Shown: positions 27,279 through 34,855 of the stretch, piece after piece | Numbering within the stretch: position 1 is the first letter of the stretch | Layout: each line of letters starts with the position of its first letter | Source of the DNA: Peribacillus saganii | Lineage (GTDB): Bacteria; Bacillota; Bacilli; Bacillales; DSM-1321 | NCBI RefSeq assembly: GCF_003429095.1 | Contig: NZ_QVTE01000040.1 | Coordinates: forward strand, 23,278-87,277 | Length of the DNA stretch: 64,000 bases | Reading direction: 5' to 3' | Notes under the pieces: generated by a model | The model's database searches: none | Told to the model about the DNA's origin: nothing | What the model saw: only the letters and a program-made list of their open reading frames with translations | Translations under genes and position numbers: made by a program

Positions 27279-27413
27279 TTATTTATTTCTGTTTCTTAAA
27301 TCTTTTTTCGTGATCTCACTGCGAATGTTAATGTCCTGAGCGAATTCGGTACCATTTTTGAGGTTATTCGGATATTTATTTACTCGTTCGCGATTATCAT
27401 TACGATTGGTCAT
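27279..27413 (-). CDS. Small Asn/Arg-rich protein, 44 aa, possible minor spore protein
   Basis: 44 codons: MTNRNDNRERVNKYPNNLKN, then GTEFAQDINIRSEITKKDL. ATG 27413 is preceded by AGAGGAGGA at 8 nt and a hairpin terminator follows, so it is a genuine gene. TEFAQD resembles the TEFASE cleavage site of the germination protease in gamma-type SASP, and the next gene upstream in the same direction is an alpha/beta SASP. Spore function is therefore inferred; the family is not one I can name. Confidence 0.6.
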   Translation of the reverse strand: MTNRNDNRERVNKYPNNLKNGTEFAQDINIRSEITKKDLRNRNK

Positions 27414-27495
27414 AGCAGCTTCCTCCTCTAATCGTTCAGGATTTTTTGTTAGTGGGAGAAGAGACCCGAATGGGCCTCTTCAAAGGAACTCAGCG

Positions 27496-27690
27496 TTATT
27501 GACCTTGCTGGTTTCCAAGTTGCTGCTGTGCATAGGCGATTAAACGTTTTGTCATTTCGCCGCCTACAGCACCATTTTCACGCGCGGTCGCATCTGCACC
27601 AAGTCGAACTCCAAACTCATTGGCAATTTCATTTTTCATCTGTTCCAGAACATTTTCTGAACCCGGTACCAACAGTTTGTTTCTGGCCAT
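27496..27690 (-). CDS. Alpha/beta-type small acid-soluble spore protein
   Basis: 64 residues. Both conserved alpha/beta SASP segments: [19 protein letters not shown], containing the germination-protease site EIANEFGV, and [21 protein letters not shown], the second DNA-binding helix. Coats and protects spore DNA (A-form-like, UV resistance), made in the forespore under sigma-G. A GC hairpin at 27458-27481 follows but lacks a T tract. Second paralogue at 33100. Confidence 0.95.
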   Translation of the reverse strand: MARNKLLVPGSENVLEQMKNEIANEFGVRLGADATARENGAVGGEMTKRLIAYAQQQLGNQQGQ

Positions 27691-27842
27691 GCTACATCAC
27701 TCCCGACGAGTAATTGAGCAATAAATCATTGCTCATATATAAGGTATCCGTTTGAGTAAAAATAAACAGGCAAAACTCCAGCATTCTTTTGGTAATTCTA
27801 AGCTAGACTGTCTAAAATAAAATATAATATATTGTTTTTACC

Positions 27843-27871
27843 CGTATCTTTGTTAGCAGTTCATCCGTTTA
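27843..27871 (+). promoter_or_regulatory. Putative ECF-sigma promoter, copy 1 (upstream of sigma gene)
   Basis: CGTATC (27843-27848), exactly 16 nt, CCGTTTA (27865-27871), ending 32 nt before the sigma factor ATG. The same two boxes with the same 16-nt gap recur upstream of clpP at 28641. Confidence 0.6.
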
Positions 27872-27903
27872 TATATAAAAATACGGTTTAAGGGGGTACT
27901 GCC

Positions 27904-28623
27904 ATGTTGAATAAGGTTAGCTATTTGCATAGCAACAACGATCAGTTTCATGAAAAGGCTGATACTTTTTGGGAAGAGAAGTATCCAGCTTTACAAAAAT
28001 ACTGCCGGTTTTTGACCCAAAATAAATGGGATGGCGATGATATAGCCCAGGAAGCCATTCTCAAAGCGATCCAGCATTATCGATATAAGCCGGAAGTGAG
28101 CCCAGCTTTGCTTAATAAAATTGCATATAACCATTGGATTGATTCCATTCGAAAAAGTAAAAAAGAGGTACTCGGGACTGTCCCGGAAAATGCAGAAAGT
28201 GAGGATACAGCAAGGCTGGCAGAAATTGATGGCATCGTCGGTACATTGCAGAAATACCTGACTCCAAAACAATCAGCCATTTTTCTGCTAAAAGAAGCAT
28301 TTCAATATAAGAACAGTGAAATTGCCGATATTCTCCAAACAACCGAAATAGCGGTAAAAGGGGCGCTGCATCGCGCAAAGAAACGGCTGGAAAAGTCAGC
28401 CGATCACCTGAAACCTCACCCTTCCGACACAGAAAATGATGAAGATGAACACATACTAATGGAACTTTTTTATTCAGCTTTAAAAGTACAGGATCCTGGT
28501 AAATTGATAAAAGCTATACCAATGATTCGTTCATTAAAAAGCGAAGCCCAAAACCCGCAATGCGTATTCGGTAAGAGAACAGTATTTTCAAACAGCACAA
28601 CAAGTCTCCGTGTGGCTGCATAG
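27904..28623 (+). CDS. ECF-type RNA polymerase sigma factor with C-terminal extension
   Basis: 239 residues. Region 2 (about 20-90): WDGDDIAQEAILKAI and NKIAYNHWIDSIRKSKKE; region 4 (about 115-160): LTPKQSAIFLLKEAFQYKNSEIADILQTTEIAVKGALHRAKKRLEK, a clear sigma helix-turn-helix. Residues 165-239 form an extra tail (DEHILMELFYSALK ... SNSTTSLRVAA) not found in minimal ECF factors. No anti-sigma gene with a membrane segment lies next to it, so the tail may do the regulating. Preceded by a bipartite motif shared with the downstream clpP gene, suggesting autoregulation and joint control. GGGGG serves as a ribosome binding site. Confidence 0.85.
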   Translation: MLNKVSYLHSNNDQFHEKADTFWEEKYPALQKYCRFLTQNKWDGDDIAQEAILKAIQHYRYKPEVSPALLNKIAYNHWIDSIRKSKKEVLGTVPENAESEDTARLAEIDGIVGTLQKYLTPKQSAIFLLKEAFQYKNSEIADILQTTEIAVKGALHRAKKRLEKSADHLKPHPSDTENDEDEHILMELFYSALKVQDPGKLIKAIPMIRSLKSEAQNPQCVFGKRTVFSNSTTSLRVAA

Positions 28624-28640
28624 TTTTTTTTATTAAACCG

Positions 28641-28669
28641 CGTATCTTTTTATCCCCCTGTACCGTTTA
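28641..28669 (+). promoter_or_regulatory. Putative ECF-sigma promoter, copy 2 (upstream of clpP)
   Basis: CGTATC (28641-28646), 16 nt, CCGTTTA (28663-28669), 58 nt before the clpP ATG. Identical boxes and spacing to copy 1, while the 16 spacer bases differ apart from an initial TTT. Confidence 0.6.
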
Positions 28670-28727
28670 GATAATGAGTGAGCAACATGGCTCAATATAA
28701 TTAAACGAAAAATAGGAGGATAAAATT

Positions 28728-29300
28728 ATGAGTACAATTCCATATGTCATTGAACAATCAAGTCGCGGTGAGCGTTCATATGATATTTATTCCCGGTTGT
28801 TGAAAGACAGGATTATCATGATTGGAGAGGAAATTACTGACCATACTGCCAATACCGTTGTTGCCCAATTGCTATTTCTGGCAGCGGATGCCCCTGATAA
28901 AGATATTTCCATATATATAAACAGCCCGGGCGGTTCAACCACTGCAGGGTTCGCGATTTACGACACGATGAAGCATATTAAACCTGATATAAGAACAATT
29001 TGTACCGGAATGGCCGCTTCCTTCGGGGCATTGCTTCTCCTTGCAGGAACAAAAGGTAAGCGGTACGCACTTCCCAATAGCGAAATTATGATCCATCAGC
29101 CTCTTGGTGGAGCAAGGGGGCAAGCAACGGAGATTGAAATTTCAGCGCGCCGAATCTTAAAATTAAGAGAGCACATTAACTATCTGATAGCGGAACAAAC
29201 AGGACAGCCCGTTGAAAAAGTGGCAAAGGACACCGACAGGGATTATTTTATGAGTGCTGAGGAAGCTAAGAAATACGGCATCATTGACGAGATTCTTTAA
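28728..29300 (+). CDS. clpP: ATP-dependent Clp protease proteolytic subunit, secondary paralogue
   Basis: 190 residues. Catalytic Ser in [14 protein letters not shown] (about 97), His in [12 protein letters not shown] (about 122), Asp in AKDTDRDYF (about 171); [19 protein letters not shown] and the N-terminal [28 protein letters not shown] gating segment are normal. Compared with the housekeeping ClpP as I remember it, this one has differences ([24 protein letters not shown]) and ends right after IIDEIL, without the short C-terminal tail. A second, regulated ClpP is therefore inferred. Degrades proteins delivered by Clp ATPases. Follows the ECF sigma gene at 104 nt with its own promoter-like motif. 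Confidence 0.93.
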   Translation: MSTIPYVIEQSSRGERSYDIYSRLLKDRIIMIGEEITDHTANTVVAQLLFLAADAPDKDISIYINSPGGSTTAGFAIYDTMKHIKPDIRTICTGMAASFGALLLLAGTKGKRYALPNSEIMIHQPLGGARGQATEIEISARRILKLREHINYLIAEQTGQPVEKVAKDTDRDYFMSAEEAKKYGIIDEIL

Positions 29301-29315
29301 AATGCCATTAGATGT

Positions 29316-29352
29316 AAAAAGCGCAAACACCCTGGTCGGCCAAGCTAGATAT
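29316..29352 (+). repeat. Dispersed repeat family A, minimal copy (copy 4)
   Basis: AAAAAGCGCAAACACCCTGG followed by CCAAGCTAGATAT: only the two termini of the family remain, 15 nt after the clpP stop. Confidence 0.5.
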
Positions 29353-29389
29353 TTTTGTTAAAAAGTATGCCATCATAGCTTTAAATTAA

Positions 29390-29435
29390 AAGAACCATTC
29401 TCATCATACCCATGCTGAAAATGGTTCTTCTTATG
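29390..29435 (+). terminator. Terminator downstream of clpP
   Basis: AAGAACCATT (29390-29399) with AATGGTTCTT (29420-29429), then CTTATGTTT. Confidence 0.7.
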
Positions 29436-29459
29436 TTTATTGATACTTTGATATAAAGA

Positions 29460-29576
29460 TTATAGTTTCGTTTTAATTGGTAAGATATTACTCAATTTTC
29501 CGCGTACCTTTGAGGCGTCCAGTCTTCCTTCTCTAATCTGCTTTTGCCTGAATTTTAACGCCTTTAATTTTCCCAA
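29460..29576 (-). CDS. Possible small basic protein, 38 aa
   Basis: TTG-started frame of 38 codons (MGKLKALKFRQKQIREGRLD...), preceded by AGGAG at 10 nt and farther upstream by TTACCG-N16-TATAAT. Highly basic, one predicted helix. The open frame extends further upstream without a better start. No family known to me; could be non-coding. Confidence 0.28.
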   Translation of the reverse strand: MGKLKALKFRQKQIREGRLDASKVRGKLSNILPIKTKL

Positions 29577-29706
29577 TTTCCGTACACTCCTGATACTTAA
29601 TTTATTGGTTTCATTATAAAGTGGTATCGTCCAGCGGTAAGGGAAACTGACAAAAAGGGACAAAAATTATTTGTTGTCAGAGAAAAAATAAGTTAAGATA
29701 TGTTGG

Positions 29707-29775
29707 TAGCTACGCGGTTATCACTTTGCTAGCGATAGTTATCATCCGGATAGCCAACTGCTAGCAACCGATATC
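29707..29775 (+). promoter_or_regulatory. Helically phased repeat array, probable operator
   Basis: TAGC-(N6-8)-TATC elements at 29707-29722, 29730-29743 and 29762-29775, plus a further TAGC at 29751. Starts are 23, 21 and 11 nt apart, close to whole helical turns. They end 20 nt before the start of a small DNA-binding-type gene, as expected for an autoregulated ribbon-helix-helix operator. Confidence 0.45.
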
Positions 29776-29795
29776 AACTTATTGTGGAGGGTAAT

Positions 29796-29993
29796 ATGGC
29801 TGGAATAAATAGACAACAATTGAACGTGCGAATTACTCAGGATACTTTAGAAAAGCTTGATGAAATTGTAGAATATTATCAGGAAAATACCAAAATTGGA
29901 AGAGTCTATAAAGGAGATGTACTAACAGATATTATCGAAAAATCTTACGAAGTAATGAACAAGCAAAAAGCACTAAGAAAAAACTTTCAATGA
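29796..29993 (+). CDS. Ribbon-helix-helix-like small protein, 65 aa
   Basis: 65 residues from ATG 29796 (GTGGAGGG upstream). QQLNVRITQDTLEKLDEIVEYYQ reads as the strand-helix start of a CopG/Arc-type DNA-binding protein, followed by YKGDVLTDIIEKSYEVMNKQK as the second helix. Basic tail. No toxin gene follows, so not an obvious toxin-antitoxin pair. The repeat array directly upstream suggests it represses itself; targets elsewhere are unknown. Confidence 0.6.
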   Translation: MAGINRQQLNVRITQDTLEKLDEIVEYYQENTKIGRVYKGDVLTDIIEKSYEVMNKQKALRKNFQ

Positions 29994-30045
29994 TTTGCAG
30001 CACAAAAATAAAGAATAATGAATTCGGATATTTTCTTAAAAGGGT

Positions 30046-30110
30046 ACCAAAAGAGTAGTCCCGAGATAAGAAACATGCAGGCACCATGGAGCTAGACATG
30101 TGTACTTATA
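30046..30110 (+). repeat. Dispersed repeat family A, short copy (copy 5)
   Basis: Ends CATGGAGCTAGACATGTGTA, matching the right terminus of copies 1-3; the left part is strongly decayed. 53 nt after the stop of the ribbon-helix-helix-like gene. Confidence 0.45.
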
Positions 30111-30122
30111 AAAAATACTGTG

Positions 30123-30160
30123 ACAAAAGAAGATCACAGCCGATAAGCTGCGATCTTTTG
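30123..30160 (-). terminator. Terminator of the decayed histidine kinase gene
   Basis: AGATCGCAGC with GCTGTGATCT on the minus strand (one mismatch), followed by TCTTTTGT. Confidence 0.6.
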
Positions 30161-30195
30161 ACGTTCGCTCAATTAATTACAGGAAAGGCGATTTA

Positions 30196-30309
30196 AAATC
30201 TTGTTCCTTGTTTGGGAGCACTCCGAATCGTAATCGTTCCATTATGATCCTGGACAATTTTAAAACTACCATCATACCAAGACCATTGTTGTGAGTGGAT
30301 TCGGATTTT
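30196..30309 (-). pseudogene. C-terminal remnant of a sporulation-type histidine kinase
   Basis: The last about 36 codons read STHNNGLGMMVVLKIVQ then DHNGTITIRSAPKQGTRF and stop: the G2 box and final strand of a HATPase_c domain, closest in style to the PAS-type sporulation kinases (NGTGLGLMV...DHNGTI). Everything upstream (DHp domain, N and G1 boxes) is missing and replaced by unrelated sequence and dispersed repeats. Its terminator survives. Confidence 0.75.
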
Positions 30310-30430
30310 TATTTTGACAAAGAGCGACTATTTTCCTTCTTACATTAAATTGTCTGACTACTATTTTAAAACTAAAAATGGTATGCTTGAAAATAAATTT
30401 TTCTATTTTTTGGGTCTGTTAAACTTGTCT

Positions 30431-30604
30431 GTTGATTTCCGCTCCAGGTACTCACTTCTCCACAGGCGGTTTGGAAGCCTCCTCGTCGCCTGTGGGGTCT
30501 CCCTTGAACTGTTTTTCCCGCAGGACGTTGAATTGGCTTCCCCGAATAAACACCGCACAGAAAAATGCGAATGTATTTTCGAGAAGTCTCGTACCTTTCG
30601 CTCC
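30431..30604 (+). repeat. Dispersed repeat family B (TTTCCGCTCCAGG...CCTTTCGCTCCAAT)
   Basis: Begins GTTGATTTCCGCTCCAGGTA, has AGCCTCCTCGTCGCCTGTGG and TTTTTCCCGCAGGA in the middle and ends GTACCTTTCGCTCCAATATT. From general knowledge this layout is a very common intergenic repeat in Bacillaceae genomes. No protein is encoded. It abuts the family A copy that begins at 30611. Confidence 0.7.
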
Positions 30605-30610
30605 AATATT

Positions 30611-30893
30611 GAAAAGCGAAAGCGCCCTGCCATAAGGAACGTCGTCGGCAGCACATCCTTAAAGGGGAAGAACGGATAAGTTCGCCACGTCCTGTGGCAA
30701 CGCCGTTCTGCCCCACATCGTGTAGGCCCCCGCCACCTATAAGACAAGCGCTGACAGAAGGCGCTTTTTACCTTCCGGCAGCGATTGGCTTATGACATCG
30801 AGGCCGACTAGGATCGCTTCTTTGGCAGCCGTCGGCACTAGAACGTCCTGTGTGTCGGGGCCGGGCGCTGCAGCTAGACATCAACAAGTGTCA
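30611..30893 (+). repeat. Dispersed repeat family A, long copy (copy 2)
   Basis: GAAAAGCGAAAGCGCCCTGC to GCGCTGCAGCTAGACATC. Shares ordered blocks with copy 1 (4317-4651), but the CACGTCCTGTGGCAACG block is at a different place, so interiors have been rearranged. GC-rich against its surroundings. Confidence 0.8.
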
Positions 30894-30954
30894 AAATCAG
30901 CATTGAGCTTTAACATAGCCTAATTTTTAAAAGATTGTAGGTGTGAGGATTACA

Positions 30955-31431
30955 ATGTCATTTCAAAAAGTGAGCGAGTTTTTAAAACAATTAGATTCCA
31001 GCCTGGAACCAATACATTTCGAAGAAGATACTAATACTGTAGATGAGGCGGCAAAGGTGCTGGGAGTAGAAGGTGCGCAGATTGCTAAATCGATACTTTT
31101 TAAATCAGGAGCAAGCTACGGGTTATTTGTTACAGCAGGAGATATGCGAATAAATCAAAAAGTGGTAAAATCACTGCTTGGTGCAGGGAAGCCAAAGCTG
31201 GCTGCCCCAGAAGAAGTGTACGAAATCACAGGATATAAAGTAGGAGGAGTCTGTCCCTTTGCTTTGAACCACGAAGTGCCCATTTTTTTGGATGAATCAA
31301 TGAGACGGTTCGATATAGTATACACAGCAGCTGGAACACCTCATTCTGCACTGCCGATTTCATTTGAAAAGCTTCAGGAAATTACAAAGGGCATAGTAAT
31401 AAATACTCAAACAGTTGAATTGGTGCGCTAA
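30955..31431 (+). CDS. YbaK/EbsC-type aminoacyl-tRNA editing domain protein
   Basis: 158 residues from ATG 30955. YbaK/ProRS-INS fold: TVDEAAKVLGVEGAQIAKSILFK with the essential lysine of the editing site, LFVTAGDMRINQKVVKSLLG, and the GYKVGGVCPFAL and IVYTAAGTPHSALPIS loops. Stand-alone members deacylate mischarged tRNA (for example Cys- or Ala-tRNAPro); exact specificity is not readable. Convergent with the VOC gene via a shared terminator. Confidence 0.9.
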   Translation: MSFQKVSEFLKQLDSSLEPIHFEEDTNTVDEAAKVLGVEGAQIAKSILFKSGASYGLFVTAGDMRINQKVVKSLLGAGKPKLAAPEEVYEITGYKVGGVCPFALNHEVPIFLDESMRRFDIVYTAAGTPHSALPISFEKLQEITKGIVINTQTVELVR

Positions 31432-31432
31432 G

Positions 31433-31466
31433 CAAAAGCAGGTTTCGATTGTCGAAACCTGCTTTA
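31433..31466. terminator. Bidirectional terminator
   Basis: AAAGCAGGTTTCGA (31435) with TCGAAACCTGCTTT (31452), 14-bp perfect stem between convergent genes. Confidence 0.88.
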
Positions 31467-31470
31467 AAAG

Positions 31471-31833
31471 CTATCCTTTTAATAAAAACTGGTTGCCGTC
31501 TTCATCTTTAAATTGAACAAACGTTCCCCATTGCATTTCCTTAGGCTCGTCTATAAATTCAACACCATTAGATTTCATTGTTTCATAAACCGACAAAATA
31601 TTCTCACATTCAAAAACTATTGATGCCTTCATTTCATCGGAGCCTGGCATTATACCCTTAGGGTAAATAACCAAATGGGACTCAGCGCCTTTTGGACTTA
31701 CTTCAAGCCAATATGCATTGGGACCCATTTGATGCTCGGCATTGACCTCAAAACCTGCCTTTTCAGTCCAGAAAGCTTTTGCTCTTTGCTGATCTTCTAC
31801 ATATACCGCAACGGTAGCTATTTTCTTGATCAT
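31471..31833 (-). CDS. VOC (glyoxalase/dioxygenase) family protein
   Basis: 120 residues with two beta-alpha-beta3 modules: IATVAVYVEDQQRAKAFWTEKAGF and ASIVFECENILSVYETMKSNGVEF, ending VQFKDEDGNQFLL with the typical metal-region Glu replaced by Gln. Small single-domain VOC proteins include isomerases, dioxygenases and antibiotic-binding proteins; no specific role can be assigned. Monocistronic. Confidence 0.85.
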   Translation of the reverse strand: MIKKIATVAVYVEDQQRAKAFWTEKAGFEVNAEHQMGPNAYWLEVSPKGAESHLVIYPKGIMPGSDEMKASIVFECENILSVYETMKSNGVEFIDEPKEMQWGTFVQFKDEDGNQFLLKG

Positions 31834-31971
31834 TAAGATCCTCCATTAAATGGTTTTGCCTATCTCTTTTCACAAAAACTGTTTAGATTCCATTATTATA
31901 CTGGATGTGATGATTTAGAGCCAAACTACAATAATGGCGATTATATAATAACAATCAATAAAAAATGCTTA

Positions 31972-32307
31972 TTATATCCGCATATTTCTTCCCCTTTTGT
32001 AATATCCGATAGCAAATACAATAACGGTAATAATCCATGTTACATAAAAAATCACATCATGATTGATATGGTTTCCATTATCTAAAGAAGATATGGCATC
32101 TATATATACAACATAAATTAATGGAATCGAGCCTATCAAAAACATTAGGTAGAATTTTACCGTTCGATAGGATGAACGATAAATATGCTGCTGAAACAGA
32201 AACCGCAGTGAAACGAACATCATAACAATCGATACTGCAGCTTTCATTAATAAACTTAATTCGCTGATAATGGTAACCTCCTTAGCAAGTATACTTAAAC
32301 CAACCAT
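31972..32307 (-). CDS. Hypothetical membrane protein, 111 aa
   Basis: 111 residues with three predicted membrane helices (about 19-37, 50-70, 84-103) and a basic C-terminus (YKRGRNMRI). No recognised family. Starts 5 nt after the YitT-type gene ends, same direction, so the two are probably co-transcribed and translationally coupled. Confidence 0.6.
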   Translation of the reverse strand: MVGLSILAKEVTIISELSLLMKAAVSIVMMFVSLRFLFQQHIYRSSYRTVKFYLMFLIGSIPLIYVVYIDAISSLDNGNHINHDVIFYVTWIITVIVFAIGYYKRGRNMRI

Positions 32308-32312
32308 GTTTA

Positions 32313-32885
32313 CTAATCAGATATCTCCAGTACAGACGTAATAATTCCAATAATCATAATTGTAAAGCAGGAAAACACAAAGCTCTGTGCCCCTAATGTT
32401 AATGATCCGGCTGTAACTATTAGGCCATCAATAATAAAAATCACGATGGCTATATTCAGTGAAGAGGAATTTGAAATAAATTTTGCGAGTAATTCGGTTC
32501 CGCCGGTGCTTGTCTCATAACGGAGCATCAATCCGATACCAAGCCCGATGATACACCCTCCCATAATAGCACTAACATAAATGGGAACAGGAAACACCGT
32601 CCTCAATGGGCTAAACCAATCAATAAAAACAGACGACAATAGGAGGCCTTGAATACTGCTATAAAAATAGGTCCGCTGATATAGCCATGCATAAAGAACT
32701 AGAGGAATACTAAGTATAACCATGGTGACGCCCGTTTGAAAATCAAAAAAATAATGCAGAATAAGTGCTATTCCAATGATGCCTCCATCGATTAAATGAT
32801 GGGGGACAAGAAAACCATTAATCCCAATTGCCAATAATAGACTTCCAATAACAACGGCCACCAGTTTTTGGAGAATAATAATCAC
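32313..32885 (-). CDS. YitT family membrane protein lacking the C-terminal DUF2179 domain
   Basis: 190 residues, five to six membrane helices. YitT core: GSLLLAIGINGFLVPHHLIDGGIIGIALILHY and the second half MGGCIIGLGIGLMLRYETSTGGTELLAKFIS. Typical YitT proteins have about 280-290 residues with a cytoplasmic DUF2179 domain; here the protein ends right after the last helix, and the next gene is an unrelated small membrane protein. Function of the family is unknown. Confidence 0.8.
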   Translation of the reverse strand: MIIILQKLVAVVIGSLLLAIGINGFLVPHHLIDGGIIGIALILHYFFDFQTGVTMVILSIPLVLYAWLYQRTYFYSSIQGLLLSSVFIDWFSPLRTVFPVPIYVSAIMGGCIIGLGIGLMLRYETSTGGTELLAKFISNSSSLNIAIVIFIIDGLIVTAGSLTLGAQSFVFSCFTIMIIGIITSVLEISD

Positions 32886-33039
32886 CTTACTTTTTCTTTA
32901 ACTTATTTTCTATATATACGTCCAAGCTGTTTATTTGAGACTATTTTTATGCGATAGGGTGATTCGGTTCCATGTGAGGTGGGCAGCAATAGTGTAAGAA
33001 TTTTATGTCTTGACCTTAGCCGGTTTCATCTTCTTTAAA

Positions 33040-33074
33040 GCATAAAAAGGCTACCCGGATAGACGGGTAGCCTA
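33040..33074 (-). terminator. Terminator of the SASP gene
   Basis: AGGCTACCCG/CGGGTAGCCT, 10-bp perfect stem, minus-strand tail TTTTATG. Confidence 0.85.
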
Positions 33075-33099
33075 AAGCCATGTTTTTATTAAATTGGTA

Positions 33100-33336
33100 T
33101 TAGCCTCTAGAAGGACCTGTTGGTTGACCAAAAGCTCCTGCTAATTGAGATTGAGCTGTTGCTACAAGGCGTTTTGTGATTTCTCCTCCAACAGAACCGT
33201 TAGCGCGAGAAACTTGCTCAGCTCCAAGCTGGATACCGAATTCTGCTGCGATTTCATATTTCATTTGCTCAACAGCATTTTCAGCTCCTTGAACTAGTAG
33301 ACGATTACGTCCTCCACCACCACTGCGTCGTGACAT
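33100..33336 (-). CDS. Alpha/beta-type small acid-soluble spore protein (second)
   Basis: 78 residues: [20 protein letters not shown], then [20 protein letters not shown] with the germination-protease site EIAAEFG, and [20 protein letters not shown]. Gly/Arg-rich N-terminus and a Gly/Pro/Ser C-terminal tail, longer than the 27496 paralogue. AAGGAGGTG 5 nt before ATG 33336 decides the start; an upstream frame extension is not needed. Spore DNA protection. Confidence 0.95.
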   Translation of the reverse strand: MSRRSGGGGRNRLLVQGAENAVEQMKYEIAAEFGIQLGAEQVSRANGSVGGEITKRLVATAQSQLAGAFGQPTGPSRG

Positions 33337-33554
33337 GTATTTCACCTCCTTGTCGGCTAGTAATATTAATCTCCCTCCAGGCGTGTTAAAACATACTTTG
33401 TAAATTATGGGTTCAGTGATTATAAAATCCAGCAGAAAACCCATGCTTAATTCAGGCAGGGTTTATTTTCCAAAATTAACTGCACATGGACACATACTGT
33501 TGGAAAAATAATAAAAAAGGATTTATGCACGCTTCAAATTCCAGGAGTGATCCA

Positions 33555-34352
33555 ATGCTAAGAGTTAGGCGAATGAGCAGAGGTTTTCCGCGATATGAAA
33601 GACTAATGAGACTGTTAATAATGATATTCATTTTTTTCATCACTTTTGGGGTGATTATTCACCTGGCAGAACCTAAAACTTTTACTAATGTATTTGATGG
33701 GATCTGGTGGGCGGTTGTGACGATATCCACTGTTGGTTATGGAGATTTCGCCCCTTCCACGATGCTGGGAAAAACCATCGGGATTATATTGATTTTCTCC
33801 GGGGCCGGTCTAGTCAGTTCTTATTTTGCCACCGTCGCGGCAATGGCTGTGTCTTCCGAACATGAATTTATGGAGGGAATGATGAATTTTAGAAAAAATG
33901 GACATATAATTATTGTTGGATGGAATGAACGAGCTAAAGAAATCATTAGAGAGCTGAACATATTACAGCCGAAGACCCCCATTGTCCTGATAGATGAAAC
34001 ATTGGGCAGACATCCGCTTCCAGAGAAAGTCCATTTTATCCGCGGACAAGCCAACCTGGATGAAATTCTTGTTAAAGCTAATATAAAAAACGCTGAAAAG
34101 GTGTTGATTACGTCAGATTTAAATCAGGATGAATTTCAAACAGATATGTTTTCCATTACAGTCCTATTAGCAGTAAAGGGCTGTAACCCGTATGTTTTTT
34201 GCCTAGTAGAAATCCTGACAAAGGAATACATCCCCAATGCTCTGAGGGCAGGTGCAGATGGTATTATTCAGACAAATAGGTTCGCAAGTGAATTAATGGT
34301 TAAAAGTTTGATCAATAAAGCTGTCCCTGAATTTGAAATGCGAGAAGAATAA
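33555..34352 (+). CDS. yugO: Two-helix potassium channel with RCK/TrkA-N domain (YugO-like)
   Basis: 265 residues from ATG 33555, preceded by CAGGAGTG at 8 nt. Outer helix IMIFIFFITFGVIIHLA, pore and selectivity filter TISTVGYGDFAP near residue 60, inner helix GIILIFSGAGLVSSYF, then a cytosolic TrkA-N domain starting HIIIVGWNERAKEIIREL with Rossmann nucleotide-binding motif, and FCLVEILTKEYIPNALRAGADGII. Matches B. subtilis YugO, the channel behind biofilm potassium signalling. In B. subtilis the gene sits beside mstX; no such partner is visible here. Confidence 0.88.
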   Translation: MLRVRRMSRGFPRYERLMRLLIMIFIFFITFGVIIHLAEPKTFTNVFDGIWWAVVTISTVGYGDFAPSTMLGKTIGIILIFSGAGLVSSYFATVAAMAVSSEHEFMEGMMNFRKNGHIIIVGWNERAKEIIRELNILQPKTPIVLIDETLGRHPLPEKVHFIRGQANLDEILVKANIKNAEKVLITSDLNQDEFQTDMFSITVLLAVKGCNPYVFCLVEILTKEYIPNALRAGADGIIQTNRFASELMVKSLINKAVPEFEMREE

Positions 34353-34855
34353 CTCAGATCCAGGAACATCGTGAAGTTAAAATAATTTGCAGATATAAAC
34401 CTTCGATGCCCTGTAGGCAATGTAGGCGTTTTTTTATTTTAGTACACATAAATAAAAATTATTAATTTTAGATTATGTATTAGATCAAATCCTTTGGTTG
34501 AGTCATTACAGGTCCCAGACCGCTATGCAGTCACCGTTCTCCAAAAAAATTAACCAAATATTAATTCGATTGCTATGGAGTGTAACCGGGTAAATAAGAA
34601 AGTTAGTTGGTATTTTAGATCATCAAAAGGCTGGTTACATTAAATATCTTTGTCGATGTTAGTAACCTCAGCAACATTTAATTTGTTTATCAGCATGAAA
34701 AGTAAATAACCGCACTACCGGCAGCTTTCCTACCTGAGGAGAAGCTGCATTTTACATGATTACTGTATGTTTTTTATTAAACAGATTGGGTATCATACAA
34801 ATATTTAAGCGTGAGGAATGTACATAATCAAAAAAGAATAAGGGGAATACAAAAC
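34353..34855 (+). other. Gene-free stretch upstream of speD
   Basis: 503 nt, AT-rich. Apart from an inverted-looking CCTGTAGGC...GTAGGCG followed by T7 near 34405-34440 (a weak terminator candidate for the channel gene), I see no ORF, repeat copy or RNA motif. The speD promoter must lie within it. Confidence 0.5.

Noticed and set aside
29796..29993. Toxin-antitoxin module around the ribbon-helix-helix-like gene
   Set aside because: No toxin-like ORF lies within 900 nt downstream or directly upstream on the same strand.
30372..30747. Overlapping open frames of about 114 codons on the minus strand
   Set aside because: They lie wholly in dispersed repeats of families A and B, with Arg/Pro-rich composition caused by GC-rich repeat sequence and no start signals.
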